DNA from: Phytoseiulus persimilis
Taxonomy: Eukaryota; Arthropoda; Arachnida; Mesostigmata; Phytoseiidae
Direction: 5' to 3'
NCBI GenBank assembly: GCA_037576195.1
Contig: CM075101.1
Location: 19,468,001 to 19,532,000 of the forward strand
Length of the DNA stretch: 64,000 bases
Shown: positions 13,463 to 25,000 of the stretch, piece after piece
Layout: every line of letters begins with the position of its first letter
Position numbering within the stretch: position 1 is the stretch's first letter
Notes under the pieces: model-generated
What the model saw: the letters and a program-made list of their open reading frames with translations, nothing else
The model's database searches: none
Told to the model about the DNA's origin: nothing
Program-made: the position numbers and the translations under genes

Positions 13463-13468
13463 AATAAA
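13463..13468 (+). terminator. polyadenylation signal of the TMBIM-like gene
   Basis: AATAAA lies 274 bases after the stop codon, in the context CGAATAAA that also marks other plus-strand gene ends here (18560, 26317). Confidence 0.6.
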
Positions 13469-16170
13469 TTCGACTCTGAGAACCAAGATTTGGGTCGAGT
13501 TGTATGTTCGATTCGAGAAATCTCGACGTGGAACGCTCGTCGACTCGAGGCCTCTCGTGAGCCTCTGGAATGATTTAGAGATCGGATGATTATTGTTGGA
13601 CCCATGAAATCAAGAGCGAGATCTGTTCGCCGACTTTGACCTTCAAATCGCCGAAAAGTAGGTCGAGTTTACTTCATTCTCCTTATGTGGGATATCTGAG
13701 AACCCATTCGAATTTGCTCCTTGGCATGACCGATCAAGGCAGTCTCTTTCTTAAAAAAGTCCGAGGCTAGCTCAAATATACTGCTCGGTCATTACGAAGT
13801 TGTGACGATTGTGTCATTTGAATTATTTGGTCATCGGTCCGCAAATCGTCTCGTACAGCACCGGACATTTGGATACAGCCTCAGCCGTCACTTAATCATC
13901 GGAGGAATCGAATCGATGCTAAAGATCTCATGAGAATATCTAGCAGAGGAGATCTTGGACCAGGCCTTCGAGACATTTCGTGGATCTCAAAGCAAACGAG
14001 CTATCTGAAAGAATGACCCTTCCGATTCGGACAGGTTGTGAGGCGATATACTCCGAAGCTGAGCATCCACAATAATCGTAAACGTTGGGTTGACGGCCCT
14101 CGATCACACCAGAAACAGCATTTCTTGTCGAGGAATGATCCATCGTTACAATACCATCCCTCAGTTCATGTGGGAAATATAGGATTTCCTGAATTATCAG
14201 GATTAAAACCAACGAAAATCTGTTTTGCGAAGATCAGCCCGGCCTGTATGTTCGGCCTCTGAGCTCGACGGAATTCGAGCACTATTCCCTCGACAAGGCA
14301 TCAACCAGATTCGCAGAAAAGCTTCAAACCCGACTCCTTACCCAAATAACAGTATCAGGATCAGCTCCGAGGAGTTCTGTCAGAACCAATGCGATTCAGC
14401 GCAGTGTATGACCAGCGAAGCGGTCATGACATTTTCTCTCTGATTCTCACCGCTCCCAGGACGAAAACGTATCTCCGGATGGTGATCACCAGAGCTGGGA
14501 AGTTTGGGCGTCTTGTCATAAATGCCTACGCTTGCCCCTTTCGATTACTCTTGAGCATATTCACCTATTTCAGCTGTTGCGTGCCACTGATGTATATTCC
14601 GGCATACAGGGCTCCGATGCGAAGATATTGGCGTAAGAAGCTGCTCACAATCCGCAGAGGGACAGGATGTGAGCGAAAAAAGCTTGCACAGGCGTCTGCT
14701 ATCAGTGGAGCCAGTGCGTCCGGACGTGGTTCCGTGATTGGCTATGCCTACTTACTCCAGCCCTTTCCAAACATATTTGCCTATTTCGTTTTTTCCGTGC
14801 TCCGGACGCTTCTTCGACAACTGATGCCGCGGGCATGCTAGAGGAAACGCGTGGTCCCCGATTCCGCCTTATTCCGTCCCATTCAGCGATTTTTCCGGTC
14901 CTCCGCCTGCGTATCAGTGCCTGAACTTCCCAGCTCCAGTAATCATGTCCACCTCCGAATTCGGGCGGATCGTCACCAAAGAGATTATCGTTGTTTCTTC
15001 CCGCTCCCACTGCGTTGATGGAGATTCTCGAGGCAGTGTTTCGAGTTCTTCCTGAAATGGACACAGAAAAGTTCGCGAGGGGCGTCGACCGGGATGTATC
15101 CCGTATCCGGACGGGGAAAACAGGAAGTATCAGCAGGATCATGTTGATCCAGACTTCCAGAACAGTACTCTCGCACACCTGGCCTTGGGACCACAGATCG
15201 ACCGCGAGCATTTCTTCCAATATTCATCGAAACATCTCCGTGCGGGGAAGACCCTCACTGACCGCATGAGCCATTTTATTGATTGATAATTTCTGTTCAT
15301 TCGACTTAAACGAGCACAACTTCCCGATTCTGAATGGATCTATCATGTGCGCTCGAATACCCGCTAAACTTTGGGCGGTCGCCAGCAGGGAAAAACAAAC
15401 CGGTGACACGTGTCAGGATGGAGCCACATGCCGAGAGTTCACCATCCTCAGCTCCATCGAAAAAATGGAATTTCTATTCCGGCAGCGCATGTCTTCTCCG
15501 ACGCTTACTTTCCGCGGCTTTGTGAGCTATTGTTGAATCACTTGACTTGCCTCTGGCTCCGGAACCCAACAATAGCCCTGCGGGTACTCTACCCTCGTGA
15601 ACCCGAGGAGCGAAGATCCTGGAGCCCGATATTTGCCCCCCTCCCAAGATCCAGTTGAATCCCGTTCGAAGTTATATTATTTGTTGTGCGATCGATGTTC
15701 TGCGATCGAATAAATTCTCTATAGATGGATGACACGAGGTGCCCATTTACTTCTGAGTCGAATATCGCCCGACCCTCTGATTCCTCCCCTCTGTAGTCTC
15801 TCCTGGAACAGATATTATCTGGATGATGTTACTCGTCATAGCCGACGAGCGCTGTGAGCAAGAATCGTGTCTCCTGATGTCGAAGACGGTGGCGGACAGC
15901 ACCCGATGTTATCGCACTTCAACCGCGCCGGTGGCTTCACTCACCAGAAAATTTTGAGCGAGGGAAGGAATACCTAGCGGTATATCCACTACTCTGAACG
16001 AACATTGGAGACAGTCGTCGGGTACAGAATTCACGGAGGCAACGCAGAATCAGACCCAGCATCGAAGTGAGCTTCTGCAGTTTTCGCGTCAACTTAAGCT
16101 CCGGCAACAGTTTAAGCGCCGCGCTAAGCACCAACAAGCAACGACCCCCGCCTGACCCCCGTCCCCCAGC
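13469..16170. other. unresolved stretch with possible small genes
   Basis: No family is recognised. A CGAATAAA at 15708-15714 suggests a plus-strand transcript ending there. A plus frame ending at 15536 holds a Cys-x5-Cys stretch (DTCQDGATCREF) and could be its last exon. On the minus strand a frame at 14702-15220 contains a hydrophobic start (MILLILPVFPV) and a later good acceptor (TGTCCATTTCAG), so a small secreted minus-strand product is the alternative. Both are conjecture. Confidence 0.35.
15709..15714 (+). terminator. possible polyadenylation signal of an unidentified gene
   Basis: AATAAA occurs here in the same CGAATAAA context as the supported plus-strand gene ends. The gene it would serve is not identified. 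Confidence 0.3.
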
Positions 16171-16417
16171 CCCATCAGTTTGAAGCGACAGCGGCCCCCT
16201 GACAGTATCCCGTTGAGTCGAGCCGGTGTCACTGTTCGTGTTTTCGAAACACCACTGAGTCAAACGCAAGGTAACGAAGATCAGTGACGGCAGCAATCGC
16301 GAAGTGCTCTTCCGCGCCAACCCCCGATCCGCGATCAAGAAGGTGAGTTTGTACCATGAGTAGCATCGAACAGTGCGTTTCTGGAGTGATTGCGCGCCTT
16401 CCCGATCGAGTCCGTAG

Positions 16418-17174
16418 TCGGTTGAATGTGGACAGCTGCGGGAAGAGGTCGAAAAGTTCGCCACCCCGGTCGAGTCGATGTGTTCGGCTCTTCCGGAGGT
16501 TCTGAAATTCCGGTTGGAATATAAGTCAGTCACGACTTTGAGCGGAGTAGAGCTCCCTTGGCGGAACTGGTCAGTCGCTTCGATGACTCGATGTGACCCA
16601 GGGTTCGACTGAGTTATCCGACGGGGAGTGTGGAATTCTGTCGGACAGATTTGTTTTCTCCTTTCTGGCAACGCCGGATCTGTCGAAGAGGATATTGACC
16701 CTGGGCAATTTTGGTGTTAACGATCTCTGCGTGGTGAGTTTCGCGCACCGAAACGACTACGATTCGGTATGTTCTCCTAGCCCTTCTTTCTTCGACCCGC
16801 GTCACCGCGCTCCCATCAATCCAACTCGGAGCCCATTCAGTTTCCGATCAACCAAAGACGGACTCGGCCGTATAGCGGGAGGAGCGACAACGGAACCCTG
16901 TTCTCAGTCGCGCTTGATACTGGCATTTTCGTTTCGGAGCTTTGATTCGCCGCATTTTTCATCATGCCGCCTGTAGGTGACTTCCGAACCCGATGGCGAG
17001 ATTCAGATCCGCATATCAGAACTTCTTGCCGTCAACCATAGTTCCGGCTGGAAACTCTCGGGAATTTCCGGGATTTCTACCGAAGCTGTGCCAGTAACTG
17101 GTACTAGTTTTCGGGCGGTCCGTGAAGAACTCTCGAGGTGGCGAGAATCGGCGGCGGCACTGGTCACACGATAA
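16418..17174 (+). CDS. 3' part of an unidentified spliced gene
   Basis: Three exons are consistent in phase and splice borders: 16418-16524 (ending AA|gtcagt), 16649-16733 (after CGGACAG, ending GTG|gtgagt) and 16977-17174 (after CTGTAG, stop TAA). The joined reading is open and ends ...ESAAALVTR. An upstream exon ending at 16342 (ATCAAGAAG|gtgagt) would join in phase, but its 5' limit is unclear because a stop lies just before it and a second open frame overlaps it at about 16181-16270. The first exon is acidic and helix-like, and the last is Ser/Gly/Ile-rich. I do not recognise the family. The gene would end only about 330 bases before the next start, which suits this compact region. Confidence 0.4.
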
Positions 17175-17500
17175 GACTCTTCTTCTCTTCGTGCCTGCGC
17201 CTGCAGGTCCCTCTGATCTCTCGAAACTTTCGCTTTCAAAGTGTTTTATGAGGTTGAGGGATTTCTTCGTTGTGACCGCGCTGAGTGAGCGCTCCCCAGT
17301 TTCGTCGAAATTCGCCCGCGGTCAGAACGTACTAGAAATAAAACGAATTCTCGAGCTTCGTGAGAATCGTAACAGTGGATGGTCACCGAAAAGGCTGAGC
17401 TTCGAAGGAGAAAATCGATGCCCGTCTCAGTTGACGACGTCTCCGACTCCGTCTCAAATATCAATCTCAGAGTCTCATTGGTTTTTCAACTGCATTTCAG

Positions 17501-18412
17501 ATGATCCTGAGCGTGTTCACGATATGCCTCGCGGTGGTTCTCGGAGCCCAGGGTGGATTTGTCATCACTGACTCCAATCAGATCGAGACACGGAAATTAG
17601 CTGCTCAAGACCACCTGCAGAAAGCCGTTGTTCGGTTCGCAGCCACCGCACGAGGTTTGAGCGGTATCACCGAAGTCGTGATGAGGGCAGTCGAGAGGTG
17701 AGCTCATTGCTGACTGACCAGACCCAAGAGCCGCAGCCGACGTTCGACGCGTTCGCTTCTGCGGCATCGTTAATCATGTCATGGCTTATGGAGCAAATTC
17801 GTTTTCGAATTTCAAGCTTCTTGTGTCCCTACAGATCCATGGAGGCCATGCCATCGATTCCCAGCCTGGATCCTCAAGAATGCATGAAGAGATCCGTTTG
17901 CGAAGCCCACAACCAGCCCGACCGGTACGGAGTTCTGGGACTTTGTCTCCAGCTCATCTTCCCGTAAGTATCGCACCCGTGCGCTCATATCGACAGTGAA
18001 CGGAAAGCCCGCCAATACACTGCAGCCATGAGAAACTCGCCGCGGACATGTGTACCGGGCGACAGAAGCTCCTGCTGCGAGGGGCCACTATTCATGGGGC
18101 TCAGAAGTTTCGCGAACGCTGCTCCAGGATCCTGGATTGCGTGCAGCCCCTCAGAATCCCGATTTGAGTCACAATCGGTGAATCGAATTTTCTAGCACGC
18201 AATCGAAAGAATGAACATTTTTCTTGTGTGATTTCAGGCCTTACCTGACAGGGGAGAGCGAGGACGCACCTCTGATCTCGAAGTATCAGCAGGCTGCACG
18301 CTATGGACGACGGAACGACGCTGAATGTGGACGCCATTTCGATGGTTGCATAGTCTCACCCATGGAAGTCACTCAGAAACTTCTCAATTACATCATGGAA
18401 CAGATGAAATGA
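17501..18412 (+). CDS. small secreted DM4/DM12-family-like protein
   Basis: Exons 17501-17697, 17835-17963 and 18238-18412 join in phase to 166 residues. The ATG follows an acceptor (GCATTTCAG) directly, so the 5' leader is spliced. The first 18 or so residues form a signal peptide (MILSVFTICLAVVLGAQG). The second and third exons carry the spaced cysteines and the Arg-x-x-Cys-Glu element (ECMKRSVCEA...GVLGLCLQL), then a Tyr-x-x-Ala-x-x-Gly-x4-Glu-Cys...Cys block (YQQAARYGRRNDAECGRHF). This is the layout of the arthropod DM4/DM12 family, small secreted proteins of largely unknown role. An alternative last exon lies in intron 2. The AATAAA at 18560 ends the transcript. Confidence 0.6.
18026..18167 (+). 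CDS. candidate alternative last exon of the DM4/12-like gene
   Basis: After the acceptor CACTGCAG the sequence is open in exactly the phase left by exon 2 (CC|C) and ends with TGA at 18165-18167, giving a 155-residue isoform. Its peptide (LLLRGATIHGAQKFRERC, then Cys-Val-Gln-Pro) parallels the standard last exon: an Ala near a Gly, then Cys, five residues, Cys. This looks like a duplicated exon. The pyrimidine tract is weaker than that of the downstream acceptor at 18237, so use may be minor or lost. Confidence 0.45.
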
Positions 18413-18559
18413 TCGATGGCATCGATGCCCGAACCCACTTCGAACGATGACACAGAATTATTCCGGAACGAAACATGACTTGTACATAATCGTCGACACC
18501 GCGAGTTTTCCCGACAAAGCACAAACCGGGAGCATGGATTAAATGGAATATTTCACTCG

Positions 18560-18565
18560 AATAAA
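18560..18565 (+). terminator. polyadenylation signal of the DM4/12-like gene
   Basis: AATAAA occurs in the context CGAATAAAG, 148 bases after the standard stop codon. It could serve both isoforms. Confidence 0.6.
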
Positions 18566-19026
18566 GTGTTCGTTCCTATTAGCTGGGAAATTGTCATTCA
18601 TGGATGAAACATCGAATCGATATCGTGTTCAATAAGAGCTAACAGGTATTTGATGCCGATGCTGACATTGGTCGAAAGTCGCCCGACTCCGGAGAATCGT
18701 GCAATTCTGACGAGAGTTTCTGCGTATCTGGGGGAAAGTCTCAGGCTAACTAGTAGGGCATCAGTCGAAGCATCCGAATCAGCGGATCTTTTCACTGTCG
18801 TCGTCGGACCTGAAATTTTGGCCCAGCGAGCAATTCACGATGAGTTTGAATTTGGCGCCCTCCATTTAAATGGCTCCGGCCGACAGCCTTCGCGCGCGCA
18901 ACCAGCGTGTTTCGCCCTGGTGCACACCGAAGAACGGAGGAGCATCTCCACAGGAAAACAAGACACCGTGTATTGTTGCGGAGTTCTGTAAGCGCTTGAG
19001 CTCCACAACGATCCGAGCTGTAGATC
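18566..19026. other. intergenic stretch before Msh6
   Basis: About 460 bases separate the preceding polyadenylation signal from the Msh6 start. There is a 113-codon plus-strand frame at 18650-18991 with no recognisable domain. I treat the stretch as the Msh6 promoter and leader, and no TATA box is evident. Confidence 0.4.
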
Positions 19027-22000
19027 ATGAACAAGGGCACTCTGTTCGGCTATTTCAAAAAGGTCGAGAGTCCTGGGAGGAAGAAAGGTGAGGTTTCGCT
19101 TGCGTACAGAACAGCGAATCTTGCGGTCTCAGAGTAGGGAACTCTTTTATGGATCAAAGACCCCATTGCTGATCGATTCCGGGATATCAGTGCGCAGCGT
19201 ATCGAGGTTCCCTTCGGTTCCGGCACGATACGACTGTCATATGTTCGGCCAAAACTCTATTCCAAGTCACTTCCGCGTATCCGACTCGACCTATTTCCGT
19301 GAGCGCATGAAACGCATCGCTGAAATCGGTACGGCTCAACGAGAATTGATATTTCCGAATAAGATTTACAATGCGTGCAGATGACGAAAATCAAGACCCC
19401 ATGGAGCAGGGTGGCGATTCGCCAGCAACACCCAAAAGCGGAACCGCCAATCAGCGCAAATCGCTTGGAGTACCAAATGACAAGATCGGCAAAGCCACGC
19501 CGACGAGAGGGAACTCGAAGAACCGCACTCCTACCACAACTCCCAAGAGAACGAAACCCAAGATGACCGATTCGCCCTCGAATACACCGAAGAGCCGTAA
19601 GAGTCTCGCGGCTTGCGGAACAAAGACTTCCGCGAATAAGAGGAAGCCCGTCAAACAAGACAATGGCGTGAAATCCAAGGTGAGGATCTCGTTCAGAATC
19701 AGCGGTCTTCGGATGTCTCCCCATCATCATGGTAGAAACGACGGGATTTTCGTCGTCTCATCGTAAGCGCTCTGATTGGAGAGCTCCTGTTTCACAGGCA
19801 GTGAAACGCGCGAGACTTGAAGAAGATCCCGAAGAGAGGGAATGGCTGGAATCAGAACCGGAGTCGGAGGAAGAGGACGTATCTTCAGGTGACGATTACA
19901 AACCCACGAAAGATGAGAGCGATGCGGAAGACAGCGACTTGGCCGAGGATGCCGAACCCGAAGAGGATATGGAAACCCCTTCGGAAGACAACGCTTCAGA
20001 AGTTGATTCACCCGTCAAAAAGGTCTGTGATTTCTATTTTATCCTTGCGAGCCGAAGCTCCCCAACAACATGCTCAGCGGATTCGAATTTAGGAGAACTA
20101 ATCATAATTCCTCGACGCAGACGCCCCGTCGAGCGCCGAAAGCGACGGGTGGAGCACCTACTACGCCGAAAACTCCGTCATCGTCCCTCGCACAATCCGT
20201 CAGCAGTGAGTTGACCTTCTCTGACTCGATGCTGTTCCACGCGGCATGGATTTTGGATGTGAAGTTGATTCGAATATGCTCGATACTCAGGAAGCGGTCC
20301 TTGACTTCACGCAGAACTACCTGAGGAGGACGAGCTGCTTGAACTTCATCCTATTCAGATCTCTCGCATTGCAGGGAATCCGGCAGAATGGCTGCATATG
20401 AAGTACGACTTCCTCAAAGAGCCGAAAGATTTGGCGGGGAAGAAAGTAGGTGATCCGGATTATGACCCAACGACATTGTTCGTCCCGAACGACTTCAAGA
20501 ACAGTCTCACACCGGTAAGGTCATCAACACGTGCGGGATCGTGCATGGGTAACACTGATTTGAAGCTCGAAGCCTCTCTAGTTGATAATCTCACTTTCGG
20601 AATCAGGGAGTTCGCCAGTGGTGGGAAATGAAGTCCCGAAACTTCGATACGGTCCTCTTCTTCAAAGTCGGGAAGTTCTACGAACTCTACCACATGGATG
20701 CCGTCATCGGAGTGGAGAATCTCGGCCTCACCTATATGAAGGTAATAATTCAATTTCTTTCCATGGGCCACGAAGCAGTCTTGGCTCAGCTTCGCGAGTG
20801 TCAGCCGTTCCAGCGAAGTTTCCGATGTAAATTCTTCAGCGAATCCGCGTGGAGGGAATGCGCGGAAGATCTCGAACGCAAAAGAGCCGAGTTCGACATG
20901 GACGAGTTCACCGAGGGACCAGCGTTCTGCGGAGAAGGGTGGAAACTCGCGAATAGGAAAAACCGAGCTTTCATATGCCGAACTACTTACCATGGCTTCC
21001 ACCACAAAATCTGTACAAAAGAGGACTTTTACGTAGAACGCAATGAGCTAGGTATCTGTAAACACTGCGGCGAAAACAGAATTACCCGCCATCACATCCT
21101 GAAATGCACATACTTTGAGAACAGGGCGATCAACGAGATCGCTAAAGAGTTACTATGAACTGCGGAAAATCCGCGGATAAATCGCTATTATTATTAATGC
21201 TCTCTTGGACTCGGGACGACAACTGGTACAAAACTCGAATTCTCGAATTCTCAGGGTGACTGGGCCCACTCCGGATTCCCGGAGGTAGCGCTCCAGCGCA
21301 ACATGGAAGCCCTTATCCAGAAAGGCTACAAATGCGGCCGCGTAGAGCAAACGGAGACCCCAGCGATGATGGAGAAGCGTTGCAAATCTTCAGGTGAGGC
21401 GACGACTGGATTCATCAGGATGTCTGTTCTTTCGCTCTGCAACCGTGCAGCGTTTAGATGTTAATTTGACTTGGATGGCGTTGGACTGATCTGTCCCCGC
21501 CCCCCTGCTCGTCTCCCCCACCGCCCTCATAATCCACGATACCAACTGTCAGGCAAAAGCTCGAAATTCGACAAAGTCGTGCGACGCGAGATCTGTAATG
21601 TGGCGTCGAAAGGACTCCAGTTGTGTGGAGCAGATGCAGCACCGGGAAGCTCATATCTCTTGGCTCTGCTGAATAAGGTGAGTCCGGATTCCTCCACCAG
21701 TTTGTGTTTTTATTGGCCTACTCGCGAGTGCGAACCCAGGCGCTCGATACAATGAATGAATATTCCTGGATTTGATTCCCAGGGACGGCGCTTTGGAGTT
21801 TGCCTTCTCGATTCTACTGTCGGACGATTCCACATCGGCGAATTCGAGGATGATCACCAGCTATCCAGCGTTCGGACTTTGATCAGCCGCTTTGCGCCTG
21901 TTGAGGTTGGTGGAAGTATATGATCCCACCCGGAAGGCCTCTTTTCCGCTCTCCCAATCAGCAGCTTGACCATCAGGAGGGAATCTCTAACTCTCAGAAC

Positions 22001-25000
22001 TCGTTCCAATTCAGGTGATCATGGAACGGACTATTAGCGCTGACGTTGAACGCCTCGTTGAAACCATTGGCGCAATTATAAATAAACCCGCGAGAAATAA
22101 GTTTCTCTCCGCCGAGAAAGCCCTGACCCTCATCCGCGAGGGGGATTTCTTCAAGGTTCGATTCGCCTGCATCTTGTTCGACAGCCATTCATATAAGAGT
22201 GAACTCCGCTCGCTGTCATAGTTTACTCAGTTTCTGTCCGCGGAATCATCCTTTCTTCGATGAGATCTCTCGGTCAAACCCGACAAATCACGTTTCAGGA
22301 CACCGGATACCCCGAGGCTCTGAAGAAACTCATCGCCGAAAATGATCCACTCATGTCGAGACCTAGAGCAGGATATGAGCTCGCGGCCGCAGCATTGGCG
22401 AGCATAATCGGGTGAGAGAAGCTTACGACCGTCACCACTGATCGTTTTTCCCCAACGCGCTCGGAAACTTGTAACTGGCTTCGGAGTAGACCAAATCTGA
22501 GCGGACATTCCACCGATCGAGGAGCGCGCTCGCGCGTCGTGTTCATCCAGAACTCTATTGATTCCTGTCTTGCGTTGGAAGTCGCTTGCAGGAAGCCTTG
22601 ATCCTTGAGGACGTTCTGACCATGGGAGAATTCGAAGCCGTAGAGTTCAAATTCGAAGGTGGCAAAGGAGATTATTTGCCGAAGGTGACCCATCTTTTTT
22701 AGGGAATATTATTTGCATTCAACATTGAAGGAGAAAAACATTGAAGTTGATTTCGCGCAGCTAACCATTGGTCTCGACCTACAGATCATGATTATGGACT
22801 CAGTGGCGTTGACCAATCTGGAGATTTTCCAAAACAGTGTGGGTACAGCCGAGGGATCGCTGATATCCACAATAAACTTCTGTTCAACAGCGTTCGGTGA
22901 GATGTTTTCTTCTCACTGGCTCATCATCCTCGTCCACGTCGATTCCGCGATTGGAGAACTGCTGAAATTGTCGTATCAACTCACAATTCCTCCTAGGTCT
23001 CCGACAATTGAAGAAATGGCTCCTGGGGCCGTCGTGTGTGGCTGAAGAAATCGAAGCTCGATGGGATGCTGTCGGAGAGCTGATGGACAATTTCAGTTTG
23101 TTGAAAAAGCTCCAAGAACGTCTCAAGAAGCTCCCCGATATGGACAAAATGCTGGCGAGAATCCACTCACTGAGTCTCAAGAAGGTGAGAGTCAACAGCT
23201 GGGGATTCCTCGTCGCTTTTCTCAGCATCCCGCCCTTTTGCTCGAATATCGGTCGCCCAGATTCACGTCAGCGGACTCAAGAGATTCCATCTCTCCCAGG
23301 CGGATCATCCGGACTCCCGAGCCATACTCTACAATAACGACGTCTACTCAAAACGGAAGATCGGGGACTTCTGTAACGTACTCGAAGGTTTCCGCGAAGC
23401 GCAAGCGATCTGCAAACTCTGCGAGGTAGGCACCTGCCGATACGAGTTCCCTGTGATTACTGTAGCTGACGACTATTCACAAACTCGAATCGCTCTCCCA
23501 TCAGGATCTCAACTCGTCTCTTTTGAAAGACCTGACCCAACTGCCAGCAGAAGGAGGACAGTTTCCCGACGTTAAGGAAGCTCTCAACTTCTTTGATGTG
23601 TGTACCCCTAAGAAATTCGAATCTGAACAGATGGACCTCCATCCTCCAACAATGTTCTCTCCGCAGAGAAACATAAACCTCGACCATCTCCCTGGCGTTA
23701 CAGAAAGCATTCGACAAAACCAAGGCGCTCAAAGACGGGAAAATCATCCCCGCTCCGGGGGTGGATGAAGAGTTCGACGAAGCACAAAGGAGAGTCGCGG
23801 AGGTGAAAGCCGATCTCGAGGAGCACCTCAGGGAACAAATCGCTCATTTCGGAACTCCGAAGGTGAGAAGTTCTGCGGCAAGTTATTTCAATCGAATCTC
23901 GCTCTGAGTGGGCATGCGTCACAATGCTGCCGCCGACTTCTAGGTTTCATACACGGGTACAGGACGGACGGCGTATCAGATAGAAGTTCCTGAAAGCGTT
24001 GCGGGGAAAGCTACAGAGGATCACACTTTGGAGGGTAAGTGTTATCGTGCTGCCAGAGCTTCATTCAGCTCATAGTAACTTGATTCCCTCGATTTAATGG
24101 AAACATATTCCCGATGAAGGTCACAAGAAAGGTTTCAAGCGCTACTACACGCGTCGAGGAAAATCATTGTGTGGGGAAATGATGCAAGCTGAAGAGATGA
24201 GGGACGCGATCAGCAAAGATCTCATGAGGAGAATATTCCACGCGTTCGATGAGAAGCGACCGCTCTGGAAAAAGGTGCGAGGCTTCTGAAGCGCTCGGGA
24301 ACATTGTTTTGAGACAAGCCGTGTGCCGCTGTGATCTGTGTTCTCATGTTGCTTTTCCGTCTCCGAGAAAGCCCCCCCCCCCCGGGAGTGAATTTTCTGA
24401 CTCGAGGTAGCTTGTGTGAATTGCAGACAATAGACTGTCTCGCCAACCTGGACTGTTTGATGAGCCTCGCGTTGTACGGTCACAACGCCGGTGGAACCGT
24501 TTGTAGGCCCAAGATCAACACGGATTCGGAAAAGGTGAGAGAATTGCGGCGCTTGATGGAGAAACTTGCTCCTCGATTCGCGCGACCGACCACGTGACTT
24601 CGGTCCAGACCTTGTGAGAGAGAATTGATCCTCCCCTCCAGGCAATCATCCGAATCGTTAACGGCTGCCACCCATGTCTCCTCAAGAAGCTTGGAGAAGA
24701 TAAATTGATCGCGAACGACTTCTCCCTCGGAACTGTCGAGGAGGTGAGATTTTGAACTGATCGAGTCTTCTGATCGTCTTGAATTTCACGTGAATCACCG
24801 CTTGATGAACAACTTCTCCTCAGGGTCGCTGTGATGGTAGTTCCGTTGCTCTTCTGACTGGACCGAACATGGGCGGTAAATCTACGCTGATGCGACAGGT
24901 ATTGAGAGCGCCTTCCCCACCGCTTGATTCAATCGGAACAGACATTTTGCTCTTCTCGTGGAGTCTGAACTCTGAGTGTTTAGACTTCATGCAATCAACT

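Noticed and set aside
15937-16671. 244-codon minus-strand frame
   Set aside because: It overlaps plus-strand exons with good splice borders and matching phases, so it is probably a shadow.
21755-21785. possible SINE B box (CCTGGATTTGATTCCCAGG)
   Set aside because: It is explained by the Msh6 exon-9 acceptor (GATTCCCAG|GGACGG) and no A box is present.
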